Positions 42,123-52,521 of a DNA stretch of 64,000 nt are shown one piece after another. Every line of letters begins with the position of its first letter. The first letter of the stretch is position 1. The stretch spans positions 1 through 64,000 of the forward strand of contig NZ_FUXC01000007.1 of the NCBI RefSeq assembly GCF_900167025.1, read 5' to 3'. The notes under the pieces were generated by a model. It worked only from the letters and a program-made list of their open reading frames with translations. It was not told the origin of the DNA and ran no database searches. Made by a program: the position numbers and the translations under genes. Source of the DNA: Treponema berlinense (GTDB taxonomy: Bacteria > Spirochaetota > Spirochaetia > Treponematales > Treponemataceae).

Positions 42123-44942
42123 ATGGCTGAAGAAACAGAGAAAAAGCCCGGATTTGTATTGAATAAGAAAAAAACAGAACCAGCAGAAAACAAAGCGACT
42201 GCTGCGGTTTCTGCAAATTCAAGTACACCGGAAAAGAAAAAAATTGTAGTCGTAAAGAGAAAAGCGCCTGCACAGGCTCAGGAAAGTGCGGTTGAAAACG
42301 GAGAAAATAAAAAACGTCCGGTTCCAGTTGTAAAAAAATCTCCTGCACCGGCAGCAGCTCCTTCTGCTCCTCGTTCTCAGCAACAGCGTCCTGCTGGACA
42401 GACTCGTACTACTTTTGAAATCGGCTCTGCAAGACCAAATGTAAAAGCCGGTAATCTTTCAACTCCAAACCGTCAGCGCAACGGCGGATACAACCGTGGT
42501 CAGAACGGTGGCTATGGCAATCGCGAAGGTGGCTATAACGGCGGTTATGGAAACAGAAATTATAACAATAACGGTCAGCGTTCCGGAGGTTTTTCTGGAG
42601 CACAGGCCCGCGAAAATTATCAGAACCGCGACAGAAACGGTCAGAGCGGTGGATTTAACCGTCAGGGCGGATTCAACCGCGGTCCAAACGGTCAGGGCGG
42701 TGGATTTAACCGTCAGGGCGGATTTAACCGCGGTCCAAACGGGCAGGACGGTGGATTTAACCGTGGACCAAATCAGGGTGGAAGACCGGGATTTGGCAGC
42801 CGTCCGGGATTTGGCGGTGGAAGACCGGGATTTGGAGGAGCACCAGTTGCATCTGCAATTCCTGAACAGAAAGGACCTGGAAAGAAGGCATTTAAAGGCA
42901 AAAAACAGGTTTACAACAACCGCAAGGACAAAGAAGAGCTTTTTGACGAAGAGGAACTTTACAAGAAGAAGACAGTTACTCCTGCAAGCGTAGTTCCAAA
43001 GTCAATCGATATTATGGAATCTGTTTCGATTTCTGATTTGGCAAAGAAAATGAACCTTAAAGCCAGCGAAATCATCGGAAAACTTATGTCGATGGGAATG
43101 ATGGTTACAATCAACCAGAGCATTGACTCTGACACTGCAACCCTTCTTGCCGCCGAATACGGCTGTGATGTCCATCTTGTTTCTCTTTATGACGAAACCG
43201 TAATTGAAAGCGACAAGGGTGAGGAAGGAAATGAACTTCCTCGTCCGCCAATTGTTACTGTAATGGGACACGTTGACCACGGTAAGACAAAAACACTTGA
43301 TGCAATCAGAAAGACAAATGTTGCGGCAGGCGAAGCCGGCGGAATTACACAGAAAATCGGTGCTTATCAGGTTAAGACTGAAAAGGGCGTGATTACATTC
43401 CTCGATACTCCTGGACACGAAGCCTTTACAATGATGCGTGCCCGCGGTGCTCAGATTACAGATGTCTGTGTCCTCGTTGTTGCCGCAGATGACGGTGTAA
43501 TGCCGCAGACTCTCGAAGCCTTAAGCCATGCAAAAGACGCAAAGGTTCCGATTATCGTTGCAGTTAACAAAATTGATAAACCGGATGCAAATCCTGACCG
43601 TGTAATGACGCAGCTTTCTGAACAGGGACTTACTCCTGAAGAATGGGGCGGCGACACTCAGTACGTAAAAATTTCTGCTCTTAAGGGCGAAGGAATCAGC
43701 GAACTTCTCGACGCGATCCTCCTTCAGGCAGAAATGCTTGAATTAAAGACTCATTGGGATACACGCGCAGAAGGAAAAGTTATCGAATCTCATGTTGACC
43801 AGGGACGCGGTGTTATTGCCGATGTTATGGTTCAGAGCGGTACATTGAAAGTTGGTGATCCGTTTGTTGCCGGAATTTATTCTGGAAAAGTACGTGCAAT
43901 GTTCAACGACCGCGGAGAAAAAGTAAAAGAAGCTACTCCTTCAATGCCAGTTGAAGTTCTCGGTTTGGACGAAATGCCGAATGCCGGAGATCCGTTCCAG
44001 GTTACAGAAACTGAACGCGATGCCCGCGATATTTCAAACAAACGTCAGGAACTCAAGCGTTTTGAAGCAGCAAAGGCTGTTAAGAAAGTTACATTGGACA
44101 ACCTCGTTTCTACAATCGAAGCAAGCGAAGTAAAAGAATTGAAGGTTATCATTAAGGCTGACCTCCAGGGTTCTGCAGAGGCTTTAAAACAGTCTCTCGA
44201 AAAGCTTTCAACTCAGGAAATCCGCTTGAACGTAATTCATTCTTCTGCCGGAGCCATCAACGAAAGCGATGTTACTCTTGCAGCCGCAGACGAAAATGCA
44301 ATCATTATTGGATTTAATGTTCGTCCAACGGCAAAAGCTAAGATGCTCGCTGATGAAGAAAAAGTAGAAATCAGAAAATACAACGTTATCTATAAGTGTG
44401 TTGAAGAAATTCAGCAGGCAATGGAAGGAATGCTCCGTCCAGATACAATCGAACAGAATATCGGTATGGTTGAAGTTCGCAACACATTCCGTGTTCCAAA
44501 AGTTGGAGTTATTGCAGGATGTTCAGTTACAGAAGGTCTTGTTAAAAAATCAGCAACTGTCAACCTTATCCGTGACGGAATCGTTAAATGGACAGGAAAA
44601 ATTTCTTCGCTCAAACGTTACAAGGACGATGCAAAAGAAGTTAAGGCCGGTTTTGAATGTGGTATCGGTCTTGAAAACTGGCAGGACATTCAGGTTGGCG
44701 ACCAGCTTGAAATTATTGAATACGTTGAAGTTGCAAGAAAACTTGGTGAATCTCTCGTAGACGAAAAAGCCGAAGCAGAAGCAAAGGCTAAAGAGAGAAT
44801 TGCCGCTGCAAAAGCCGAAGCAGAAGCCGCCGCAGCACAGGTTGCCGCAGAAGAAGCAGAAGCAAAGGCTAAGGGAAAAGCAAAAAAAGCAGCTAAAGAA
44901 AAGTTAAATTCTTCATTTGTTCCGAAGGGAGATGCTGAATAA
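42123..44942 (+). CDS. infB: Translation initiation factor IF-2
   Basis: 939 residues. An N-terminal disordered region (1-270) holds an unusual Gly/Asn/Arg/Gln-rich tract at ~118-240 with repeated [16 protein letters not shown] units, and a basic stretch. The GTPase domain follows: GHVDHGKT (G1), [11 protein letters not shown] (G3) and [10 protein letters not shown] (G4), then domains II-IV. An extra Ala/Glu-rich helical tail (890-939, [21 protein letters not shown]) follows domain IV. It joins fMet-tRNA to the 30S subunit. The stop overlaps rbfA by one base. Confidence 0.95.
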   Translation: MAEETEKKPGFVLNKKKTEPAENKATAAVSANSSTPEKKKIVVVKRKAPAQAQESAVENGENKKRPVPVVKKSPAPAAAPSAPRSQQQRPAGQTRTTFEIGSARPNVKAGNLSTPNRQRNGGYNRGQNGGYGNREGGYNGGYGNRNYNNNGQRSGGFSGAQARENYQNRDRNGQSGGFNRQGGFNRGPNGQGGGFNRQGGFNRGPNGQDGGFNRGPNQGGRPGFGSRPGFGGGRPGFGGAPVASAIPEQKGPGKKAFKGKKQVYNNRKDKEELFDEEELYKKKTVTPASVVPKSIDIMESVSISDLAKKMNLKASEIIGKLMSMGMMVTINQSIDSDTATLLAAEYGCDVHLVSLYDETVIESDKGEEGNELPRPPIVTVMGHVDHGKTKTLDAIRKTNVAAGEAGGITQKIGAYQVKTEKGVITFLDTPGHEAFTMMRARGAQITDVCVLVVAADDGVMPQTLEALSHAKDAKVPIIVAVNKIDKPDANPDRVMTQLSEQGLTPEEWGGDTQYVKISALKGEGISELLDAILLQAEMLELKTHWDTRAEGKVIESHVDQGRGVIADVMVQSGTLKVGDPFVAGIYSGKVRAMFNDRGEKVKEATPSMPVEVLGLDEMPNAGDPFQVTETERDARDISNKRQELKRFEAAKAVKKVTLDNLVSTIEASEVKELKVIIKADLQGSAEALKQSLEKLSTQEIRLNVIHSSAGAINESDVTLAAADENAIIIGFNVRPTAKAKMLADEEKVEIRKYNVIYKCVEEIQQAMEGMLRPDTIEQNIGMVEVRNTFRVPKVGVIAGCSVTEGLVKKSATVNLIRDGIVKWTGKISSLKRYKDDAKEVKAGFECGIGLENWQDIQVGDQLEIIEYVEVARKLGESLVDEKAEAEAKAKERIAAAKAEAEAAAAQVAAEEAEAKAKGKAKKAAKEKLNSSFVPKGDAE
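42480..42840. repeat. Degenerate tandem repeats within infB coding for Gly-Gly-Phe-Asn-Arg units
   Basis: Several near-identical ~60-base blocks (GGTGGATTTAACCGT and GGATTCAACCGCGGT words) repeat between about 42640 and 42770. They encode the [15 protein letters not shown] units of the IF2 N-terminus. The repeats are expandable and could vary between strains. Confidence 0.75.
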
Positions 44943-45328
44943 TGGGTGAATTTAGACTTGCCAAACTGGGGGAGCAGATTCGCGGTGAAATTGCGCTGCT
45001 TATCAGCACCCAGAAAATAAAAGATCCGCGTGTTTCAACTTTTTTGACGATAAACCGTGTGGAAGTTGCCGCGGATTTGGCTTATGCAAAAGTTTATGTT
45101 TCGAGTTTTTTGCCAGAAGGACAGATTTTGAAAGGAGTTGCCGGGCTCAACAGTGCGGCAGGATTCATTCAATCGTCAATCGCAAAAAAACTTACAATTC
45201 GAAAATTTCCAAAACTCAGCTTTATTGCTGACAGTTCAGTAAAGGAAGGCTTTGAGATGGTAAATAAATTGAACCGTCTTGAAGCTGAGGAAAATGAAAT
45301 CCGCAGACAGCAGACAGACGGGCAATAG
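44942..45328 (+). CDS. rbfA: 30S ribosome-binding factor A
   Basis: 128 residues, single KH-like fold: FRLAKLGEQIRGEIALLIS at the start, VSTFLTINRVEVAADLAYAKVYVSSF in the middle, and the C-terminal LSFIADSSVKEGFEMVNKL block. It assists 16S rRNA maturation at low temperature. It starts at the last base of the infB stop, and its end overlaps truB by 35 bases. Confidence 0.92.
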   Translation: MGEFRLAKLGEQIRGEIALLISTQKIKDPRVSTFLTINRVEVAADLAYAKVYVSSFLPEGQILKGVAGLNSAAGFIQSSIAKKLTIRKFPKLSFIADSSVKEGFEMVNKLNRLEAEENEIRRQQTDGQ

Positions 45329-47135
45329 CGCAAACTCCGGAATTTTGCTTTTAAGCAAGCAGTCCGGAGAAACGAGTTTTGCTTCTTTATCGGCAGTAAA
45401 AAAATCTCTTGGCACAAAAAAAGTCGGCCATACGGGAACATTGGATTCCTTTGCAGACGGACTTCTTGTCGTTCTTACCGGACATTTGACGCGTCTGGTT
45501 TCTCATATTACGAATTTTGGAAAAACTTACCTTGCATTGATTGAATTCGGCTCAGAAACCGACACCCTCGATCCGACCGGAAATGTAATAAAAACAGGAA
45601 GAATTCCGGACGAAGAAGAAGTTCGTACGGCTTTGAAAAAATTCAAGGGAGAAATTGATCAGGTTCCGCCAAAATTCAGCGCGCTTCACGTAAATGGAAA
45701 AAGGGCCAGCGACCTTATGCGAAGCGGTGAAGAAGTTGAACTTGCGCCAAGAAAAATCACAATTCATTCTATTATATTGCTCGATTTTTTTGAAAAATAT
45801 GCTCTTGTCGAAGTCAGCTGTTCAAAAGGAACCTATATCCGCTCTCTTGCCCGCGATATTGCAAAAGAATGCGGAACTGTCGCTCATTTAAGGGCTTTGC
45901 GCCGGACTGGGGTAGGACCTTTTTATTTGAAAAATGCGGCAGGTCATGAAGATTTGGAAGAATTTACGATTTCAAACCTTGTATATGGCGAAAAAAAATC
46001 TCCAAAAAACAGAAAAGAAGATCCTGGTTTTGCAGAACAGGTAAAAAATTCAACTTATCCTATGACGGCAGAAATTGCGCGTTTATGCGGATTTTCTCCG
46101 GCCATGCTTTGCACAGGCTATGTTCAGGATTTTGCCAACGGACGGCTTTTGAGAAGACATTCGTTCTATTTTGAAGAAAAAACTCCGGAAAACTGTGAGC
46201 TTGCGGTTTTTTACCCTGATTTAAAGTTTGCAGGAACAGTAAAAAGAAACGGCAGAAAATTCAGTTACGGTTTTGTAATTCCGCCGGAAGAGCAAAAACT
46301 GAAAATATATTCCTGGGAGCAGGTTGTAAACGGAAACCCCTTGAAGGATTTTGGAAATAAGGAAACAGCCCTTAGCATTGGAAGTTTTGATGGAATGCAT
46401 ATCGGGCATGATTCGATTTTTGATTCGATTCTTGAAAAAAAACAGCTTGTGCCGGGAATTGTCACTTTCAGGCATACTACACGGCTTGAGAAATCTGGAA
46501 AAGATTTTAGCGGAGAGGTTTCATCGCTCTCTCAAAAGCTGGAATTCTTTATGCGAAAAGGATTTAACTTTGTCGTTGTAATTGACTTTTCTGACGATTT
46601 TACTAAAATACAAGGGAATGATTTTCTGTCAATCTTAAAAAATAACTGCAATGTAAAATATCTTGCCGAAGGTGAGGATTTTAGATGCGGTTACAAGGGG
46701 TTGACCGATATTCCTGCTCTAAAAGAGTTTTGTGCTAAAAATCAAATCGAGCTTAATGTTGTCAGTTTTGTTGATTATTCTGGCAAAAAGGTAAGTTCTT
46801 CGAGAATTCGGGAAGACGTTCTTGATAAAAAGTTTAATGAAATAAGCATAATGCTTAAAAATCCGTATACGATTGACTGTGCGGGTTTTGAATGGTACAG
46901 GGAAACGATAGAAGGAAAAAATTATCTGACCGCAAAAAAACACGGAATTCAGATTTTTCCGCCTGACGGTGAATACACTGTCAAAATAAAAATGGTAATT
47001 TCTGGAAGCGAAGAGATTTCCGCAACAAAAACTGTAGCCTGTAAATTAGATTCCGGTTTACTTCGCGTGCTGGATTCTGATGGATCGCTCAGAGGCTTTG
47101 TGCGGGCAATTCAATTTGGTTACCCAGAGAAATAA
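45294..47135 (+). CDS. TruB tRNA pseudouridine-55 synthase fused to a RibF-like FAD synthetase domain
   Basis: 613 residues in one open frame from ATG 45294. TruB part (about 1-330): GILLLSKQSGETS, catalytic Asp51 in GHTGTLDSFADGLLVV, PPKFSALHVNGKRA and KGTYIRSLARDIAKECG. A PUA-like stretch follows. The second part (355-613) is RibF-like: nucleotide-binding SIGSFDGMHIGHD (~360-372), then EGEDFRCGYKG and VSSSRIRED. The flavokinase half is degenerate: only KHGIQIFPPDGEYTV recalls it, and the PTAN motif is missing. truB and ribF are usually separate neighbours. The start overlaps rbfA by 35 bases, inside the operon. Confidence 0.88.
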   Translation: MKSADSRQTGNSANSGILLLSKQSGETSFASLSAVKKSLGTKKVGHTGTLDSFADGLLVVLTGHLTRLVSHITNFGKTYLALIEFGSETDTLDPTGNVIKTGRIPDEEEVRTALKKFKGEIDQVPPKFSALHVNGKRASDLMRSGEEVELAPRKITIHSIILLDFFEKYALVEVSCSKGTYIRSLARDIAKECGTVAHLRALRRTGVGPFYLKNAAGHEDLEEFTISNLVYGEKKSPKNRKEDPGFAEQVKNSTYPMTAEIARLCGFSPAMLCTGYVQDFANGRLLRRHSFYFEEKTPENCELAVFYPDLKFAGTVKRNGRKFSYGFVIPPEEQKLKIYSWEQVVNGNPLKDFGNKETALSIGSFDGMHIGHDSIFDSILEKKQLVPGIVTFRHTTRLEKSGKDFSGEVSSLSQKLEFFMRKGFNFVVVIDFSDDFTKIQGNDFLSILKNNCNVKYLAEGEDFRCGYKGLTDIPALKEFCAKNQIELNVVSFVDYSGKKVSSSRIREDVLDKKFNEISIMLKNPYTIDCAGFEWYRETIEGKNYLTAKKHGIQIFPPDGEYTVKIKMVISGSEEISATKTVACKLDSGLLRVLDSDGSLRGFVRAIQFGYPEK

Positions 47136-47156
47136 ATATTTTAAGGAGTAAGTAAA

Positions 47157-47423
47157 ATGCTTACAAAAGAAGAATCAGCTGCAGTAATCAGCAAATTTGG
47201 CAAAAACGAAGCCGACACAGGAAACACAAAAGTTCAGATCGCTCTCCTTACTGAACGTATCAAACAGCTTACAGTTCACTGCCAGCACTTCCCAAAAGAT
47301 GCTGGTGCATCACGTGGATTGCTCAAAGTAATCGGACAGCGCCGCAAGTTGCTTAAATATCTTCAGAGAAAGGATTTGGAAGTTTACCGCCAGCTTATTA
47401 AAGAACTTGGTCTCCGCAAATAA
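47157..47423 (+). CDS. rpsO: 30S ribosomal protein S15
   Basis: 88 residues, complete and of normal length: MLTKEESAAVISKFGKNEADTGNTKVQIALLTERI, then HCQHFPKDAGASRGLLKVIGQRRKLLKYLQ. AAGGAG lies 8 bases before the ATG. It binds 16S rRNA helix 22 and sits ahead of pnp, the classical arrangement. Confidence 0.97.
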   Translation: MLTKEESAAVISKFGKNEADTGNTKVQIALLTERIKQLTVHCQHFPKDAGASRGLLKVIGQRRKLLKYLQRKDLEVYRQLIKELGLRK

Positions 47424-47444
47424 TAAACCGTGGAGGTGTAAGTA

Positions 47445-49553
47445 ATGGCAGTAAATAGAGTAACTTACAAAATTGGTGATGAAGATTTAATTCTCGAAAC
47501 TGGAAAAATCGGTAAACAGGCAAACGGATGTGTTTATGCGCAGTATGCTGGAACATCTGTAATTGCAACTGTATGCGCCTCTTCCGAAGTAAAAGAAGGA
47601 TTGGACTTTGTCCCGGTTACTGTTGAATACAACGAAAAATATTATGCCGCAGGAAAAATTCCAGGAGGCTTTGTAAAACGTGAAGGTCGTCCAAAGGACA
47701 AGGAAATTTTGGTTTCTCGTCTTATTGACCGTCCTATGCGTCCTCTTTTTGAACCTGCATTCGGTCGTGAAATCCAGATTGTTCCGACTTGTGTTTCTGC
47801 CGACGGAATCAATCCACCGGACATTCTTGCAGTAATTGCCTCTTCTGCAGCAGTATCAATTTCTGATATTCCATTCCATGGACCTGTTGCGGCAGCAAGA
47901 GTTGCTTACATTGACGGACAGTATGTAATCAACCCGACTTTCTATCAGCAGGAAAAAGCTCAGCTCGAAATCGTTGTTGCCGGAACAAAAGACGGATTTA
48001 CAATGGTTGAAGGCGGTGCAAACGAAGTCAGCGAAGAAGTAATGCTCGGCGCTCTTGAACAGGCTCAGGGCTTTATTACTGCTATGTGCGAACTTCAGGA
48101 ACAGCTTGTTGCAAAATGTGGAAAAGAAAAACTTCCGCTTGCTCCGCTTAATGTTGAGCTTGCAAACAAAGAGCAGATCATTGCAGATGCAACACCTCTC
48201 CTTGAAAAAGCATGTTTCCAGGACGGAAAAATGGCTCGCGGTAAGGCAATTGCCGCAGCAAAAGAGCAGGTTGCACAGAAATATGCTGAACAGTTGTCAG
48301 ATGAAATTCAGAAAAAGCTTTTTGATTCTTGTTTTGATGATATTCAGTACAATTTGCTCAGAAAGAGCATTTTGGACAAAGGCTTGAGAATTGATGGCCG
48401 TAAATGTGACGAAATTCGTCCGATTACTTGCGAAGTAAACGTTCTTCCTCGTCCACACGGTTCTGCGCTTTTTACACGTGGCGAAACTCAGTCTTTGGCA
48501 GTTTGTACTCTCGGTACAACGCTCGATGCTCAGGTTTATGACGATATTGATGGAGAAAGAAGCGAAAACTTTATTCTTCATTACAATTTCCCTCCATATT
48601 CGGTTGGAGAAGTTGGACGTCTTACAACAGGTCGTCGCGAAATTGGACACGGAAACCTTGCCCGCCGTTCTTTGGCAGCCATGGTTCCACCGGTTACAGA
48701 ATTTCCTTATACAGTTCGCGTAGTTTCTGAAATCATGGAATCTAACGGTTCTTCTTCTCAGGCTTCTACTTGTGGCGGTTGTCTTGCAATGCTCGCTGCT
48801 GGTGTTCCTATGAAAAAAATGGTTGCAGGAATTGCAATGGGTCTTATTACAGAACCAGAAGGCGACAATCCTTACGGAAATTACAAGATTCTTTCTGATA
48901 TTCTTGGTGAAGAAGACCATCTCGGTGATATGGACTTTAAGGTAGCCGGAACAAAAGACGGAATTACTGGTTTCCAGATGGATATTAAGATTGCCGGTGT
49001 AACAACACAGATTATGAAAGAAGCTCTCGCTCAGGCAAAAGCCGGACGCCTGCATATTCTTTCAATCATGGAGAAATGCATCGACAAACCTCAGCCAATC
49101 AGTCCGTTTGCACCAAAAATCTTGACTATGAAAATTAGTCCAGATAAAATCGGCGCTTTGATTGGACCTGGCGGAAAGAACATTAAGGCTCTTTGCGCAC
49201 AGTACGGTGTTACAATCAACACAGAAGATGACGGAACTGTTCAGATTTACGGAAAAACCGGAAAATCTGCTGAAGAAGCAAGACTTGCTGTAAAAGGCAT
49301 TTGTGAAGATCCTGAGATTGGAACAATTTACAACGGCACTGTAAAACGCATAATGGATTTTGGTGCTTTTGTTGAAATCTTGCCAGGAAAAGAAGGCTTG
49401 TGCCACATTTCTAAACTTTCAAGACAGAGAGTTGAAAAAGTGTCGGACGTTCTTAAAGAAGGCCAGCAGATTCCTGTAAAACTTCTTGAAGTAGACAAAA
49501 TGGGAAGATTGAATCTTTCTTATGTTGACGCGCTTGAAGAGCAAAAAAAATAA
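47445..49553 (+). CDS. pnp: Polyribonucleotide nucleotidyltransferase
   Basis: 702 residues: two RNase PH domains, a helical linker, a KH domain (KIGALIGPGGKNIKALCAQYG, about 560) and an S1 domain (GTVKRIMDFGAFVEILPGKEGLCHISKLS, 625-700). The 3'-5' phosphorolytic exoribonuclease of the degradosome. GGAGGTG precedes the ATG. It is followed by a strong terminator, closing the operon. Confidence 0.96.
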   Translation: MAVNRVTYKIGDEDLILETGKIGKQANGCVYAQYAGTSVIATVCASSEVKEGLDFVPVTVEYNEKYYAAGKIPGGFVKREGRPKDKEILVSRLIDRPMRPLFEPAFGREIQIVPTCVSADGINPPDILAVIASSAAVSISDIPFHGPVAAARVAYIDGQYVINPTFYQQEKAQLEIVVAGTKDGFTMVEGGANEVSEEVMLGALEQAQGFITAMCELQEQLVAKCGKEKLPLAPLNVELANKEQIIADATPLLEKACFQDGKMARGKAIAAAKEQVAQKYAEQLSDEIQKKLFDSCFDDIQYNLLRKSILDKGLRIDGRKCDEIRPITCEVNVLPRPHGSALFTRGETQSLAVCTLGTTLDAQVYDDIDGERSENFILHYNFPPYSVGEVGRLTTGRREIGHGNLARRSLAAMVPPVTEFPYTVRVVSEIMESNGSSSQASTCGGCLAMLAAGVPMKKMVAGIAMGLITEPEGDNPYGNYKILSDILGEEDHLGDMDFKVAGTKDGITGFQMDIKIAGVTTQIMKEALAQAKAGRLHILSIMEKCIDKPQPISPFAPKILTMKISPDKIGALIGPGGKNIKALCAQYGVTINTEDDGTVQIYGKTGKSAEEARLAVKGICEDPEIGTIYNGTVKRIMDFGAFVEILPGKEGLCHISKLSRQRVEKVSDVLKEGQQIPVKLLEVDKMGRLNLSYVDALEEQKK

Positions 49554-49586
49554 TTGACGTTTAAGATGTTAAATTATTAAACAAAA

Positions 49587-49628
49587 AATGGCTGTTTGAA
49601 GTTTGATTTTCAGACAGCCATTTTTTTT
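49587..49628. terminator. Strong intrinsic terminator after pnp
   Basis: 14-bp arms AATGGCTGTTTGAA (49587-49600) and TTCAGACAGCCATT (49609-49622) with one G-T pair and an 8-base loop, followed by T6. It ends the rimP-to-pnp operon 34 bases after the pnp stop. Confidence 0.9.
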
Positions 49629-49684
49629 GTCAAAATCTTCCTGTTATAGAAAAAAAAGTTCAAATCGTTTATACTTTTAGAGAT

Positions 49685-51148
49685 ATGAAAAAAGGTTTTG
49701 ATAACGATAAATATTTGAAAATTCAGTCTGAACACATTAAAGAGCGTATTTCGCATTTTGGAAACAAGCTTTATTTGGAATTTGGCGGTAAACTTTTTGA
49801 CGACTTTCATGCAAGCCGGGTTTTGCCGGGTTTTGAGCCAGACAGTAAACTTAAAATGCTTTTGCAGCTGGCTGATATGGCAGAAATTATAATCGTAATC
49901 AGCGCATTGGACATTGAAAAAAACAAAGTTCGCGGCGACTTGGGAATTACTTACGACAAAGATGTCCTTCGTCTGCGTCAGGAATTTATGGACAGAGGGT
50001 TATTTGTAGGTTCTGTTGTTATTACGCATTATTGCGGACAGGAAGGAGCAAAGGCCTTTGCTAAACGTCTTAAAAAACTTGGAATAAAGTCTTATTTCCA
50101 TTATTTGATAGAAGGTTATCCGAACAACGTCGCTCTTATCGACAGCGATAAAGGATATGGAAAAAATGATTATGTAGAAACCTCACGTCCGCTTGTTGTT
50201 GTTACAGCCCCAGGACCTGGTTCTGGAAAAATGGCTGTCTGTTTAAGCCAGCTTTATAACGAAAATGTTCGCGGTGTAAAAGCAGGCTATGCCAAGTTTG
50301 AAACGTTCCCTATTTGGAATCTTCCTCTAAAACATCCTGTAAACCTTGCTTACGAAGCGGCAACTGCCGATTTAAACGATGTAAATATGATTGACCCATG
50401 GCATCTCGAGGCTTATGGAGTTACGACTGTAAACTACAACCGCGATATAGAAATTTATCCGGTATTGGATGCGATCTTTAAGGGAATTTTTGGAGAAAAT
50501 CCATATAAATCGCCGACAGACATGGGCGTAAATATGGCTGGCAACTGTATCTTTGACGACGAAGCATGCTGCTATGCAAGCCGTCAGGAAATTATCAGAC
50601 GCTACTATACCGCATTGTGCAATCTTGCTGACGGAAAGTGCGAAGAATCCGAAGTTAACAAGCTTTCTCTTTTAATGCAGCAGGCAAAAATAACTCCGGC
50701 CGACCGTCTTGTTACTGTTGCCGCAAACAAACGTGCAGAAAAATCCGGACTTCCAGCAGCCGCAATCGAACTGAACGACGGCACAATAATCACTTCAGAA
50801 ACCTCTGATTTGCTTGGAACCTGTGCGGCCCTCGTATTAAACGCAATCAAACATCTTGCTGGAATAGACCACAGCGTAAAACTTATTCCTGCTGCAATGA
50901 TTGCGCCGATTCAAAATATGAAGGTGAACTATTTGCAGGGAAACAATCCGCGTCTTCATACAGATGAAGTTCTGGTAGCACTTTCCATGCTCAGTCCAAA
51001 CGACGAAAACTGCAAAAAGGCTCTTGAACAGCTGCCTGCTTTAAAAGGCTGTCAGGTTCATACGAGCGTAATGCTTAGTGAAGTAGACCGCAAGATTTTT
51101 AAAAAACTCGGCGTCGATTTAACAAGCGATCCTGTAAAAAAATGCTAG
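49685..51148 (+). CDS. DUF1846 domain-containing protein
   Basis: 487 residues of the DUF1846 family: MKKGFDNDKYLKIQSEHI at the N-terminus (typical), TAPGPGSGKMAVCLSQLYNE near 185 (a P-loop-like stretch), then GVKAGYAKFETFPIWNLPLKHPVNLAYEAATADLND, and TDMGVNMAGNCI. Family structures suggest a nucleotide- or metal-related fold, but the function is unknown. Full length, single-gene unit after the terminator. Confidence 0.88.
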   Translation: MKKGFDNDKYLKIQSEHIKERISHFGNKLYLEFGGKLFDDFHASRVLPGFEPDSKLKMLLQLADMAEIIIVISALDIEKNKVRGDLGITYDKDVLRLRQEFMDRGLFVGSVVITHYCGQEGAKAFAKRLKKLGIKSYFHYLIEGYPNNVALIDSDKGYGKNDYVETSRPLVVVTAPGPGSGKMAVCLSQLYNENVRGVKAGYAKFETFPIWNLPLKHPVNLAYEAATADLNDVNMIDPWHLEAYGVTTVNYNRDIEIYPVLDAIFKGIFGENPYKSPTDMGVNMAGNCIFDDEACCYASRQEIIRRYYTALCNLADGKCEESEVNKLSLLMQQAKITPADRLVTVAANKRAEKSGLPAAAIELNDGTIITSETSDLLGTCAALVLNAIKHLAGIDHSVKLIPAAMIAPIQNMKVNYLQGNNPRLHTDEVLVALSMLSPNDENCKKALEQLPALKGCQVHTSVMLSEVDRKIFKKLGVDLTSDPVKKC

Positions 51149-51168
51149 GCTTGTGTCTTAAGCGGTAA

Positions 51169-52389
51169 ATGCACGGGCAGATACGGAAAAGTTCTATGAC
51201 CGATGTTGAAAATCTTGAAAAACTTATAAAAGACATTTTTAATGTTGAAAAAGTCGTAAAAAACAAGAAGAACACAAACAAATGCATTTCGCCGCTAAAC
51301 AGTGAGCCAAAGAATCTTTTTGCCGAAAACTTTATAAAGCGGCTCAAACGCCTTCAAAAAAAGTATTCGGCGGACAGACAGACAATTATTCAGATTACAG
51401 AGAAAGTAAAGAACATAGCGGAAGCAAGAAACTCAAGATGGGCAGGACCTTATTCTGAACTTGTTGCCTTGGATTTTTATTCGCAGTTTTCGGAATTCTT
51501 TAATCTCAGCTACATAAATATTCTTCCTGTCGAAAAGCACAAAAGCGCAATTCCTTCAAAAATCGGGCACACTCAGACAATAGACATAGATTTGTGCCTG
51601 CATTTTAGGCACTACGACATTTTTACGGACGTAAAGTCATTCAACTGCATTCATCAAAATATCCTTGAGGAAATTTTTGAACGTGTTGAAGAATATGCAA
51701 TGCTTTCGCTAAAAAAATCTGTAATGATTGGAGCGGATAACCGCTCTGAAATCGATTATTCAGAGGTAAAGAAAAACCTTGGTGTTGAAAAAGTGCGGAT
51801 TTTTCGGGCTTTGGTACAGGCTGTTTCGGAAAACAGGCGTGTTTTAAAATATACTTCCCGTTCTGGAATAGATTTTACATTCAGAATTCAGTACACCGAC
51901 ATTTTGACAACAGTCGCAGAATATTCGCCGTTTGCTATGGCGGAAGCTTATAAGTTTAAGTTTTTGGACTACGGTTCAAAACTTTTGGACAACGAATATT
52001 CGGTCATTACAATCGTAAAAAATCCGTGGTTTAACAGCGAGACAGTTGATTTTGGCGACTTTAACAATCTTTTTTACCGTTCACTCGCACGCCGTACATT
52101 TATCGAACTGAACCGAATTGACGAAAAAGCCTGTGAACATTCCGGGGCATATTGCTCAACACAGCTTACGGTAAAAGAAGTTGCACAAAACCTCGCAGGA
52201 ATTATTTTTATCGACGATAACAGCGCAACTGAAAAAATGCAAAAATCGCTATATAACGCCTATTTTTATATGAACCCGAACTATAAAAACAAGACGCCTC
52301 TTACGATTCGCAAGATGGAAAAATACTTTAGAAACTCCCGCGAAATTCAAATTCAAGATTTTGACGACTTTAAATGGGACAACTATTAG
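51169..52389 (+). CDS. Predicted PD-(D/E)XK nuclease-like protein, unknown family
   Basis: 406 residues. The start is uncertain: ATG 51169 has a weak site; ATG 51196 (MTDVENLEK) has GGAAAAG upstream. The region 90-160 matches a restriction-endonuclease core: Glu97 in GPYSELVALDFY, Asp139 in TIDIDL and Asp154-Val-Lys156 in IFTDVKSF, with the 15-residue spacing of PD-x(n)-(D/E)xK. Remaining parts are beta-alpha and unrecognised, including a C-terminal domain with LTIRKMEKYFRNSREIQI. No methyltransferase is adjacent. Could be a Holliday-junction or restriction-type nuclease, or a non-nuclease relative. Confidence 0.6.
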   Translation: MHGQIRKSSMTDVENLEKLIKDIFNVEKVVKNKKNTNKCISPLNSEPKNLFAENFIKRLKRLQKKYSADRQTIIQITEKVKNIAEARNSRWAGPYSELVALDFYSQFSEFFNLSYINILPVEKHKSAIPSKIGHTQTIDIDLCLHFRHYDIFTDVKSFNCIHQNILEEIFERVEEYAMLSLKKSVMIGADNRSEIDYSEVKKNLGVEKVRIFRALVQAVSENRRVLKYTSRSGIDFTFRIQYTDILTTVAEYSPFAMAEAYKFKFLDYGSKLLDNEYSVITIVKNPWFNSETVDFGDFNNLFYRSLARRTFIELNRIDEKACEHSGAYCSTQLTVKEVAQNLAGIIFIDDNSATEKMQKSLYNAYFYMNPNYKNKTPLTIRKMEKYFRNSREIQIQDFDDFKWDNY

Positions 52390-52521
52390 CAAGAAAACCA
52401 CTGTTTGCACCAAGTTGATTGCACGGCCATTAGATTGATTGTACTTTTCACAAGAGCGCAAATTCATTAAAATGTCAAAGATTCTTCTATATAAAAAGTT
52501 TTGTTTAGTAAGAGGTAATAT

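Noticed and set aside
52390-52521. Lysine riboswitch before dapA
   Set aside because: 132 bases without the characteristic long helices; no repeated stem could be traced.
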